Assembly (NCBI GenBank): GCA_913050245.1
Contig: CAJWZJ010000001.1
Coordinates: 1 to 64,000, forward strand
From: an uncultured bacterium
GTDB lineage: Bacteria > Desulfobacterota_D > UBA1144
Reading direction: 5' to 3'
Length of the DNA stretch: 64,000 bases
Shown here: positions 8,121 through 14,854 of the stretch, in pieces
How positions within the stretch are numbered: position 1 is the stretch's first letter
How the letters are laid out: every line of letters starts with the position of its first letter
Made by a program: the position numbers and the translations under genes
The notes under the pieces: model-generated
What the model was told of the DNA's origin: nothing
What the model saw: only the letters and a program-made list of their open reading frames with translations
The model's database searches: none

Positions 8121-9515
8121 ATGGGATTAACAGCAGACAAAACTTTTTACCCCACTGCAAAGATGGCTATGGAAGCTCCGGCTGAGGAGCTCGCTTATGT
8201 TGCAACGTTAAATGTTCATGGCAAACCTGACTCATTATGTACTGTTGATGTAAATCCAAACTCAGCGGATTATTTAAAAACAGTTAGTGAGCTTGTTTTA
8301 CCAAATGTAGGAGACGAACTTCATCATTTTGGTTGGAATGCTTGTAGTGCACACTTGTGCCCTTATGCACCTCATCCAGATGTAGAAAGAAGATATTTAT
8401 TAATACCTGGATTAAGATCATCAAGGTTATATATTGTTGATACAAAAGATAATCCAAAAGAACCAAAAATAATTAAAACTATTGAACCTGAAGAAATAAT
8501 GGAAAAAACTGGATACAGTAGGCCACATACAATACATTGTGGGCCGGAAGGTATTTACGTAAGTGCTTTGGGTGGCGGTTCCTCCTCTGGAGAAGGTCCT
8601 GGAGGGATTTTTTTAATTGATCATCTTGATTTAGAAATAAAAGGACAATGGGAAAATGACAGAGGACCACAATACTATGCTTATGATTTCTGGTGGCATT
8701 TGGGGCATGACAGAGTTGTTACCTCAGAATGGGCAACGCCAGATTTATTTGAGGATGGATTAAACTTAGAGGCAGCTGTTGCTGGAAGGTATGGACATAA
8801 GCTTCATATTTGGGATCTTAAAACTCACAATCATCTTCAAGAACTTGATTTAGGTAAAGAGAATCAAATGGTTTTAGAGCTTAGACCTTCAAAAAATCCA
8901 AAAAACACATATGGATTTGTAGGTGTTGTTGTAAATACTCAAGATCTGTCTGCATCAATATGGACATGGTATTTGGATAAAGGTGAATGGAAAATTCAAA
9001 AAACTATAACTATTCCTGCACAACCCGCTGCCGCAGAAGAGCTACCAGCGCCACTAAAACAGTTTGGTGCGGCACCTCCACTAATAACTGATATAAATTT
9101 ATCATTAGATGATAAATTCTTATATGTTTCATGTTGGGGTACAGGCGAACTTCATCAGTATGATGTAAGTGATCCCTTCAATCCTAAACTCGCTGGTTTA
9201 GTTGAAATTGGTGGTGTAGCAAAGAAGAAAGCACATCCTTCGGGAGCACCAGCAACAGGTGGACCACAAATGGTTGAGCTTAGCAGAGATGGGAAGAGAG
9301 TATATTTTACTAATTCACTTTACAGTAGTTGGGATGATCAGTTTTATGATGATATCAAGGGCTGGTTTGTAAAAGCTGATGTGGATCCAAATGGTGGATT
9401 TGAACTTGATAAAGATTTCTTTATGGATTTTGGAGATCAAAGGACACACCAAGTTAGGTTACAGGGTGGTGATTCTTCATCAGATTCATTCTGTTTTCCA
9501 AATGAAGAGAATTAA
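8121..9515 (+). CDS. Selenium-binding protein SBP56 / methanethiol oxidase family
   Basis: 464 residues, full length for the SBP56 family, a seven-bladed propeller. Conserved segments are intact: CSAHLCPYAPHPDVERRY, HTIHCGPEGIYVSALGG, DFWWHLGHDRVVTSEW, HKLHIWDL, LITDINLSLDDKFLYVSCWGTG and HQVRLQGGDSSSDSFCF. Bacterial members (MtoX) oxidise methanethiol to formaldehyde, H2O2 and sulfide with copper. Human SELENBP1 does the same. MtoX of methylotrophs is usually exported, whereas no signal peptide is visible here, so a cytoplasmic variant is suggested. GAGGAGA precedes the start. The next gene, 8 nt downstream, encodes a membrane protein likely to be its partner. Confidence 0.88.
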   Translation: MGLTADKTFYPTAKMAMEAPAEELAYVATLNVHGKPDSLCTVDVNPNSADYLKTVSELVLPNVGDELHHFGWNACSAHLCPYAPHPDVERRYLLIPGLRSSRLYIVDTKDNPKEPKIIKTIEPEEIMEKTGYSRPHTIHCGPEGIYVSALGGGSSSGEGPGGIFLIDHLDLEIKGQWENDRGPQYYAYDFWWHLGHDRVVTSEWATPDLFEDGLNLEAAVAGRYGHKLHIWDLKTHNHLQELDLGKENQMVLELRPSKNPKNTYGFVGVVVNTQDLSASIWTWYLDKGEWKIQKTITIPAQPAAAEELPAPLKQFGAAPPLITDINLSLDDKFLYVSCWGTGELHQYDVSDPFNPKLAGLVEIGGVAKKKAHPSGAPATGGPQMVELSRDGKRVYFTNSLYSSWDDQFYDDIKGWFVKADVDPNGGFELDKDFFMDFGDQRTHQVRLQGGDSSSDSFCFPNEEN

Positions 9516-9523
9516 TTCTCAAA

Positions 9524-10126
9524 ATGGATCTTTATCATTATAGCTTCTTTATAATTTTAGGGTTTTATCATGGAGTCAATCCTGGAATGGGTTGGCTCTT
9601 CAGTGTTGCATTATCTATGCAAAGGGAATCAACAAAAACTATTTTTATTAGTCATTTACCAATAGCCTTAGGTCATTTCCTATCATTAATTATAACAATA
9701 TTTGTTTATTACATAATAAGTGATTTTATATCTCCTAAAACTAGTAAATTATTTTTTGCTTTACTGCTTATAGGTTTTGGGGTCTATAAATTAATAGACA
9801 GGAGTCATTTTAATTGGGTTAAGATGAATGTGACAAATTTTGATCTTTTTATATGGTCATTTTTAATGGCATCATCCCATGGAGCAGGTTTAATGCTAAT
9901 TCCAGGATTTGATTATCATGGCGATCATATGATTCATCATCTTGAACATTTTGGCTTGTTCGCATTAGCTGTTCATACAATTGCAATGCTGCTAACTTCC
10001 CTAATATTAGCATTCGCTGTTTACAAATTAATTGGACTTAGAATCTTAAGAACTAGCTGGATAAATTTTGATTATATATGGTCTTTTGTTTTAATAATTG
10101 GCGGTCTTTTTATATTTTTTGTTTGA
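9524..10126 (+). CDS. Polytopic membrane protein with HGxNPGMGW motif, partner of SBP56
   Basis: 200 residues with five to six transmembrane helices. Distinctive features are GFYHGVNPGMGWLFSVAL near the N-terminus and a His-rich patch around residues 113-145 (SSHGAGLMLIPGFDYHGDHMIHHLEHFG). His and Met on or between helices suggest metal handling, by analogy with NicO/UreH-type metal transporters. I cannot assign a named family. It lies 8 nt after the SBP56 gene without a clear ribosome-binding site, so coupled translation is likely. A role in supplying copper to the oxidase is inference only. Confidence 0.7.
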   Translation: MDLYHYSFFIILGFYHGVNPGMGWLFSVALSMQRESTKTIFISHLPIALGHFLSLIITIFVYYIISDFISPKTSKLFFALLLIGFGVYKLIDRSHFNWVKMNVTNFDLFIWSFLMASSHGAGLMLIPGFDYHGDHMIHHLEHFGLFALAVHTIAMLLTSLILAFAVYKLIGLRILRTSWINFDYIWSFVLIIGGLFIFFV

Positions 10127-10127
10127 T

Positions 10128-10610
10128 TTAGTATTTCCTAACATATTTAGATGATTTTTTAGAAAAAAAGGAACTTTCATCTACATCATAATTGGATTTA
10201 TATTTAGATCTTTTTTTTCTAAATCTATTTTTAAGATTATGGAGCCATGGTTCTCTAGGTGAATCATGATTTTCAATTATTTGGCCTAAAAACCATGATG
10301 AGTATGATTTTGATCCATCTAAATAAAAGTATGTAACTAGACCATTTTCCTTACCATTTTTCCAATTACATTCAAAATATTCATTTGTAGTAAGTAGCAT
10401 TTTACCAAAACCACATTGCTTTCCGTTTTTCCAATTTCCATAGTACTTTGTACCATCTGAATATTTATAAATACCCTTTCCATTTCTGATCCCATTCTTG
10501 TAAATACCTATAAATCTTTCACCATTTGTATAAGTAGTAATACCCAGGCCATCTAGTTTTCCCTTTTCATTCTTTTTACCCCAGATAAACTTAATTTCTT
10601 TATTTAGCAT
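10128..10610 (-). CDS. MORN-repeat protein
   Basis: 160 residues. Four to five MORN-type repeats fill residues 10-105: GKLDGLGITTYTNGERFIG, GIRNGKGIYKYSDGTKYYG, GKQCGFGKMLLTTNEYFE, GKENGLVTYFYLDGSKSY. The C-terminal 50 residues are basic and Ser/Lys-rich (KNRFRKKRSKYKS, SFFSKKSSKYVRKY) and probably disordered. There is no signal peptide. Its ATG directly follows the stop of the zinc-ribbon gene, and its ribosome-binding site (GGAGGTGGT) lies inside that gene, so the two are coupled. Function is unknown. Confidence 0.75.
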   Translation of the reverse strand: MLNKEIKFIWGKKNEKGKLDGLGITTYTNGERFIGIYKNGIRNGKGIYKYSDGTKYYGNWKNGKQCGFGKMLLTTNEYFECNWKNGKENGLVTYFYLDGSKSYSSWFLGQIIENHDSPREPWLHNLKNRFRKKRSKYKSNYDVDESSFFSKKSSKYVRKY

Positions 10611-10859
10611 TTAATCACCACCTCCAATATCAAAAAAAAGGTTTTTTCTGATTAAGGTTGTTCCACAATCAGAACAAAAGGATATTTTTGAAAATTCTTC
10701 AAGTGAAAAATCTTTAATAATTTTAATTTTTTTTGGGTTATCTTTAAATTTTCTGCAACATAGGCAATAATTTTTTCTTAGTGAATCTTTGGACGAATAG
10801 CTAATATGTGGTATTGATCCACGTAAAAAGTTTTTTTTCTTTGACTCTTTACTTACCAT
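10611..10859 (-). CDS. Small zinc-ribbon-like protein upstream of the MORN gene
   Basis: 82 residues, basic. Cysteines occur as NYCLCCRKF in the middle and SFCSDCGTT toward the C-terminus, two CxxC knuckles about 28 residues apart, which fits a zinc ribbon. A strong ribosome-binding site (AAGGAGGTTT) precedes the ATG at 10859. Paired with the MORN gene in one transcript that may be read from the region of the small RNA upstream. I do not recognise a family. Confidence 0.6.
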   Translation of the reverse strand: MVSKESKKKNFLRGSIPHISYSSKDSLRKNYCLCCRKFKDNPKKIKIIKDFSLEEFSKISFCSDCGTTLIRKNLFFDIGGGD

Positions 10860-10974
10860 TCAAACCTCCTTACCCCTACTCTAACCCTATTAAATATTAA
10901 TAGAAATATCTATATGTTTTTTTAAAAAGTGAATAATATAAAGAAGTTAAGAAAAAAGAATTAATAAAAAAGAC

Positions 10975-11053
10975 AAAAAAAAAGATTGAGTTTTAGTGCT
11001 AATCTCTTAGCTTTCTTCGTGATTCAAACAATATTGAATCTAACTCAACCTAC
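10975..11053 (-). ncRNA. Candidate small structured RNA (three-way junction, U9 tail)
   Basis: Within the 342-nt gap between the zinc-ribbon gene and hsp20. Read on the minus strand, a 9-bp closing stem (11050-11042 with 10992-10984, one G-U pair) encloses two hairpins. One is GATTCAA/TTGAATC (11040-11034 with 11027-11021, 6-nt loop). The other is GCTAA/TTAGC (11011-11007 with 11002-10998) with a GAGA tetraloop, which is a GNRA loop only on this strand. The 3' strand of the closing stem runs into nine Us (10983-10975). A consensus promoter places the start at about 11051-11053. No ORF is encoded. It could instead be an attenuator leader of the zinc-ribbon/MORN genes. I recognise no known RNA family. 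Confidence 0.65.
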
Positions 11054-11059
11054 ACACAT

Positions 11060-11088
11060 AATATACTTGAGTAGTATACATAAGTCAA
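11060..11088 (-). promoter_or_regulatory. Sigma-70 promoter of the candidate small RNA
   Basis: On the minus strand TTGACT (11088-11083), exactly 17 bp, then TATATT (11065-11060). The predicted start at 11053-11051 falls on the 5' base of the RNA closing stem. Confidence 0.75.
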
Positions 11089-11151
11089 CCAGAAATATAA
11101 AATAACGCTAACTGCTTGTAAATATTGATTTTTTTTATAAGAAACATGATC

Positions 11152-11180
11152 CTTGAAATACAAAAATAAATTACTATCTT
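11152..11180 (+). promoter_or_regulatory. Possible heat-shock-type promoter of hsp20
   Basis: CTTGAAA (11152-11158) is identical to the sigma-32 -35 element of proteobacteria. TATCTT (11175-11180) is a weak sigma-70-like -10, and no CCCCAT-type -10 is present. The call is tentative. Confidence 0.35.
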
Positions 11181-11201
11181 ATAAATATGGAGGTAACGAT
11201 T

Positions 11202-11582
11202 ATGAACATGGTTTTAAGAGATCATTTTTTTGATAGTTTTTTTAATAATTTTGGAGTCTACGAAAGAGATACTTCACATTATGAGGTTGTTGAAAATGAA
11301 GGATCTTTCGATATACACGTTGAATTACCAGGTATAAAGAAAGGTCATTTGTCTTTGAAAGTTCATGAAAATCACCTCAGTATAAAAGCTGACAATACGG
11401 TTGAGAGTGATTCAAATGAAAAGTTAACAAGGTTGAATAAAAGATATGAGAAGACCTTTAAACTTCCTGTTAGTGTTGATCAAGATAAAATATCTAGCAC
11501 CTTAGAGGATGGTATCTTATCAGTGAAATTGCCAAAATATAAAGAACAAAAACCAAAAAATATTGATATCCAAGTTAAATAA
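11202..11582 (+). CDS. Small heat-shock protein Hsp20 (alpha-crystallin family)
   Basis: 126 residues from the ATG at 11202. An in-frame ATG at 11187 overlaps the GGAGGT ribosome-binding site (11189-11194), so it cannot be the start. The alpha-crystallin domain spans about residues 20-115, with GSFDIHVELPGIKKGHLSLKVHENHLSIKAD, the RLNKRYEKTFKLPVSVD strand, and the conserved LEDGILSVKLPK. The C-terminal I-x-I anchor is IDI in PKNIDIQVK. It is an ATP-independent holdase that keeps unfolded proteins soluble for DnaK. Its own intrinsic terminator follows, so it is monocistronic. Confidence 0.92.
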   Translation: MNMVLRDHFFDSFFNNFGVYERDTSHYEVVENEGSFDIHVELPGIKKGHLSLKVHENHLSIKADNTVESDSNEKLTRLNKRYEKTFKLPVSVDQDKISSTLEDGILSVKLPKYKEQKPKNIDIQVK

Positions 11583-11587
11583 GCAAA

Positions 11588-11622
11588 TTAGGCCCGAATT
11601 TATTCGGGCTTAATTTCTTAAA
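11588..11622 (+). terminator. Intrinsic terminator of hsp20
   Basis: GCCCGAA (11592-11598), loop TTTA, TTCGGGC (11603-11609), extended by TTAG/TTAA to about 11 bp and followed by a U-rich tail. The stem is unusually GC-rich for this genome. Confidence 0.88.
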
Positions 11623-11663
11623 TTTTTATAATTCCATAATATGCATTAAAATAAATAACTAAT

Positions 11664-12323
11664 ATGAGTCTAAATAAAAGAATAATTTCATGTAAAAAAT
11701 GCCCTAGACTTGTTAAATTTAGAGAAAAAATTGCAACTGAAAAAAGAAAACAATATATAGAAGAGGATTATTGGGGCAAGCCAATTACAGGATTTGGTGA
11801 TCTTAAAGCAAAAACAATAATTATAGGATTAGCACCGGCGGCACATGGAGGAAACAGAACGGGAAGAGTTTTCACTGGTGATAGATCTGCTGAGTTTTTA
11901 TATAGGTGCCTTTATAAAAAGGGTATAAGTAATTTATCTAACTCATTACATATTAATGATGGACTGAAATTAAAAAATACTTTTATAACAACAGCGTTAA
12001 AGTGTGTTCCACCTGGAGACAAGCCTACCTCAAAAGAATTGTTTAATTGTTTTAATTTTTTTGATGAAGAAATACAATCACTTAAAAACTCTAGAAAGAT
12101 AATAGCTCTTGGAAAAATAGCTTTCGATGCTTGTATTAAATATTACAAAAAAAAATATCCTAATGATTTAAAAAAATATTCTTTTGCGCATGGTACTTCT
12201 TTCAAAATGCCAGATGGTAAAGAATTGTATGGATGCTATCATCCAAGTCCAAGAAATGTTAATACAGGTAGAATTGATGAAAAAAAAATGATTAAGTTTT
12301 TAGATTTAGTATATGGTAATTAA
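11664..12323 (+). CDS. Uracil-DNA glycosylase, family 5 (UDGb-like)
   Basis: 219 residues. Removes uracil, and in this family also some oxidised or deaminated bases, from DNA. Motif 1 is GLAPAAHGGNRTGRVFTGD, the diagnostic UDGb form that lacks the usual catalytic Asp/Asn. The C-terminal motif is GCYHPSPRNVNTGR. Four Cys that can hold the 4Fe-4S cluster are seen in CKKCPRL at the N-terminus, in TALKCVPPGDKP and in NCFNFF. It is a single gene between hsp20 and a palindromic element. The start ATG has only a weak ribosome-binding site. Confidence 0.9.
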   Translation: MSLNKRIISCKKCPRLVKFREKIATEKRKQYIEEDYWGKPITGFGDLKAKTIIIGLAPAAHGGNRTGRVFTGDRSAEFLYRCLYKKGISNLSNSLHINDGLKLKNTFITTALKCVPPGDKPTSKELFNCFNFFDEEIQSLKNSRKIIALGKIAFDACIKYYKKKYPNDLKKYSFAHGTSFKMPDGKELYGCYHPSPRNVNTGRIDEKKMIKFLDLVYGN

Positions 12324-12373
12324 TCGAGCAAGACTTCTAAAAGTCGCACTCAAGGGGGTGAAATCTTGCTCGA
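12324..12373. repeat. 50-nt GC-rich cruciform element
   Basis: It starts at the base after the UDG stop codon. Perfect 10-bp arms, TCGAGCAAGA (12324-12333) and TCTTGCTCGA (12364-12373), enclose two small hairpins: CTT-CTAA-AAG (12334-12343) and CACTC-AAGG-GGGTG (12347-12360). The fold is a compact three-way junction. No T-run follows on either strand, so it is not a standard terminator. Possible roles are a structured RNA, an mRNA 3' stabiliser or a REP-like mobile hairpin. Confidence 0.6.
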
Positions 12374-12444
12374 CAGTTATAGATTGATAATAAATATTTT
12401 TTTAAATAATACAATGGAGTTTTTATAAAAAAATAAAATAGTAC

Positions 12445-12476
12445 ATACCAGTTTGGTATTTATACCATTTCGGTAT
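12445..12476. promoter_or_regulatory. Tandem RHH operators overlapping the glucosylglycerate operon promoter
   Basis: Two palindromes with the same half-site, ATACCA-GTT-TGGTAT (12445-12459) and ATACC-ATTTC-GGTAT (12462-12476), start 17 bp apart. They overlap the promoter TTGGTA (12453-12458), 17-bp spacer, TATATT (12476-12481). The -10 is 6 nt from the ATG at 12488, so the transcript is probably leaderless. The likely binder is the RHH protein encoded next. Confidence 0.7.
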
Positions 12477-12487
12477 ATATTATTTAA

Positions 12488-12823
12488 ATGGGAAGAGATA
12501 ATCAATTCCATTTAAGAATAGATAAAAATATTTTCTCTAAATTAACGAAAATATCTAAGAAAGAAGGTAGGAATATTTCAGATGTAATTAGAGAAGCAAT
12601 TGCAGAATATTTAATGACTAGAAATTATCTAAATGATGATGCTAGTAAAAAACTCCAAAAGAAGATAAAAAATCCTGATAAAACTATTGAAAATATTATT
12701 GAATCATTAGCTGAAAGCTATTATAGAAAAAATTTAAATATAAAAAAAATTTCTAAAAGAAAAAGTAAGAAGGATAAAAATAAAACTATTGAAGAGATAT
12801 TGGAAAGTTTAATTGATGACTAA
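12488..12823 (+). CDS. Ribbon-helix-helix transcriptional repressor of the glucosylglycerate operon
   Basis: 111 residues. The N-terminal 45 residues form a ribbon-helix-helix DNA-binding domain: strand QFHLRIDKNIF, helix SKLTKISKKEG, and helix NISDVIREAIAEYLMTRN. The rest is a Lys-rich region with two related segments, NPDKTIENIIESLAESY and KDKNKTIEEILESLIDD, perhaps for oligomerisation. It is the first gene of the operon and overlaps the next by 8 nt. The palindromes covering its promoter suggest autorepression. What signal relieves it is not visible. Confidence 0.75.
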   Translation: MGRDNQFHLRIDKNIFSKLTKISKKEGRNISDVIREAIAEYLMTRNYLNDDASKKLQKKIKNPDKTIENIIESLAESYYRKNLNIKKISKRKSKKDKNKTIEEILESLIDD

Positions 12824-13646
12824 AAAAATAGATTTTTTAATATCGACTGATTTAGATGGAACCTTACTGAATTATAATGATTTTTCATTCGAGCAAATTA
12901 TTCCATTTATTAAAAGGATCATAAAAAAAAATATTTTAATTATTGTTAATACAAGTAAGACAGCAAGCGAAGTTATAGAGTTTCTAAACATAATTAATCA
13001 TCCCCTCCCCTTTATAGTTGAAAGCGGAAGTGCAATTTATTATCCAAAACAAAAATTTACCAGTAAAAAAATTAGCTTAAATAATTTTGATATTATATAT
13101 TCTTCTAAATCTACTACACAAATTGAAAAAATTTTAAAGAATAAGAAACTATTAAAATTTAAGAATCTTTATAAATTAACTAAAGAAATTGACGATAAGA
13201 CTCTCTCAGAGTTTTCTGGTTTAAAAATAAAAGAATTGGCTAATCTCAAAAAAAGAAGTTATAGCCACTTAATGATCTGGAATTCCTCACAAAAAAATCT
13301 TAGAAAATTTAAGATTGAATTGGAAGCTGAAGGAATGACTTTATTAAAAGGGGCACGATTCTTGCATCTAAAGAGTAAAGGAGATAAAGGTTTGGCATTA
13401 TTGAATTTTATTGATTATTTAAAAAATAATAAAATTGAATTTCATAGGTCAATTTCTTTAGGAGATAGCGTGAATGATTTACCTATGCTATCCATAACTG
13501 ATTATTCATGCATTATTAAGCTCCCAAATGATTATTTCCTTAATTTTAAAGGAGAATCAGTGATTAGATCAAAAAAAGTCGCTCCACTAGGTTGGAAAGA
13601 AGCTTTAATGCAAGTTAAACCTTTTTTTAATCATTTAAATAAATAA
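12816..13646 (+). CDS. HAD phosphatase, mannosyl/glucosyl-3-phosphoglycerate phosphatase family
   Basis: 276 residues of the Cof-type HAD IIB subfamily. Motif I is STDLDGTLL with the catalytic Asp pair, motif II is VNTSKTASEV, and motif IV is SLGDSVNDLPML. The mannosyl-3-phosphoglycerate phosphatase pattern PFIVESGSAIYYP is present. Because the next gene is glucosyl-3-phosphoglycerate synthase, the substrate is most likely glucosyl-3-phosphoglycerate, giving glucosylglycerate. I chose the ATG at 12816 over a TTG at 12813. The gene overlaps the repressor by 8 nt, and its stop shares one base with the ATG of the synthase. Confidence 0.85.
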   Translation: MTKKIDFLISTDLDGTLLNYNDFSFEQIIPFIKRIIKKNILIIVNTSKTASEVIEFLNIINHPLPFIVESGSAIYYPKQKFTSKKISLNNFDIIYSSKSTTQIEKILKNKKLLKFKNLYKLTKEIDDKTLSEFSGLKIKELANLKKRSYSHLMIWNSSQKNLRKFKIELEAEGMTLLKGARFLHLKSKGDKGLALLNFIDYLKNNKIEFHRSISLGDSVNDLPMLSITDYSCIIKLPNDYFLNFKGESVIRSKKVAPLGWKEALMQVKPFFNHLNK

Positions 13647-14854
13647 TGTCAGATTTTCATCAGAATGGAATAATAACCACTCTGCATAATTTCAATAATT
13701 TATCTAAAAAAGCTATTGAAAAAGAGCTTAAAATTTATTCTGCTAAGAGGCCAATTCATCTAATTTTACCATCATTATTCTCTGAACTTAAAAGACCTGC
13801 CTTAAAAAAAATAATATCAGAACTAAATAAGATTAATTATGTTAATGAAGTTATTATTGGACTTGACCAAGCTAACGAGACTGAATTTCTTTACGCTAAG
13901 AATTATTTTAAAAGTTTAAAAATTCCTCATAAAATATTATGGAATGATGGGCCAAAGTTACTAAAGCTAAATGATGAATTAAACAAATTAAGTTTGGCTC
14001 CTAAAGAATTCGGTAAAGGAAGAAACGTTTGGTATTGCTTAGGTTATTCAATTGCTACTGATAAGGCCGAAGCAATTGCAATTCATGATTGCGATATTGT
14101 TACCTATTCTTCAGATATTTTATCAAAACTAATTTATCCAATTGTTAATCCAAAACTTAATTTTGAATTTTGCAAAGGTTATTATCCTAGAGTTTATGGA
14201 AATAAAATAAGTGGAAGGGCGTGTAGATTATTAGTAACACCATTAATAAAATCATTAAAAAAAATCTTAGGTGATAATGAATATTTAGATTTTATGGATG
14301 CATTCAAATATCCATTAGCTGGAGAATGCTCTTTTAGAAAAAGAATATTAAGAGATTTGAAAATACCAAGTGATTGGGGACTTGAAATCGGAATACTGTC
14401 AGAAATGTACAGAAATTACAGAAACAGTAAAATTTGCCAAATTGATATAGCTGATCAATATGAACACAAACATCAGGAATTATCAGAATTAGATATAAAT
14501 AAAGGTTTATCTAAAATGTCTATTGATATTTCTAAAACTTTTATTAGAAAACTTGCTACACAAGGAGAGATTTTCTCAAAAGAAACGTTCCGAACTCTTA
14601 AAGCTACATATCTAAGAACTGCTCTGGATTATATTGAAATTTATAAGAAGGACTCGATTATAAATAATATTCGATATGATGAACATACAGAGGAGAAAGC
14701 AGTTGAAGTATTCTCTGAAAACATTATGAAAGCAGGTGAAATATATCTTGGCCTCCCGCTTGATACACCTTTTATTCCTACTTGGAATAGAATTGAGAGC
14801 GCTAAACCAGATTTTTTACAAAAGCTCAAGAAGGCGGTTGATTATTATAATTAA
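13646..14854 (+). CDS. gpgS: Glucosyl-3-phosphoglycerate synthase
   Basis: 402 residues, the usual length for GT81 family GpgS. It transfers glucose from an NDP-glucose to 3-phosphoglycerate. Seen in the sequence: RPIHLILPSLFSEL at the start of the GT-A domain, the metal-binding DxD (HDCDIVTY, near residue 150), FCKGYYPR, LAGECSFRK, and SDWGLEIGILSEMYRN, all characteristic of GpgS. It is translationally coupled to the phosphatase upstream (TAATG) and to the phosphorylase downstream (stop directly followed by ATG). The product is the precursor of glucosylglycerate, a nitrogen-free compatible solute. Confidence 0.92.
   Translation: MSDFHQNGIITTLHNFNNLSKKAIEKELKIYSAKRPIHLILPSLFSELKRPALKKIISELNKINYVNEVIIGLDQANETEFLYAKNYFKSLKIPHKILWNDGPKLLKLNDELNKLSLAPKEFGKGRNVWYCLGYSIATDKAEAIAIHDCDIVTYSSDILSKLIYPIVNPKLNFEFCKGYYPRVYGNKISGRACRLLVTPLIKSLKKILGDNEYLDFMDAFKYPLAGECSFRKRILRDLKIPSDWGLEIGILSEMYRNYRNSKICQIDIADQYEHKHQELSELDINKGLSKMSIDISKTFIRKLATQGEIFSKETFRTLKATYLRTALDYIEIYKKDSIINNIRYDEHTEEKAVEVFSENIMKAGEIYLGLPLDTPFIPTWNRIESAKPDFLQKLKKAVDYYN

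Noticed and set aside
10975..11053. Hammerhead, purine riboswitch or other named three-way-junction RNA
   Set aside because: The conserved CUGAUGA/GAAA core of hammerheads and the kissing 7-nt loops of purine riboswitches are absent, so it is kept as an unclassified RNA candidate.
12324..12373. Integron attC site
   Set aside because: No RYYYAAC/GTTRRRY core sites at the ends and no integrase in the window.
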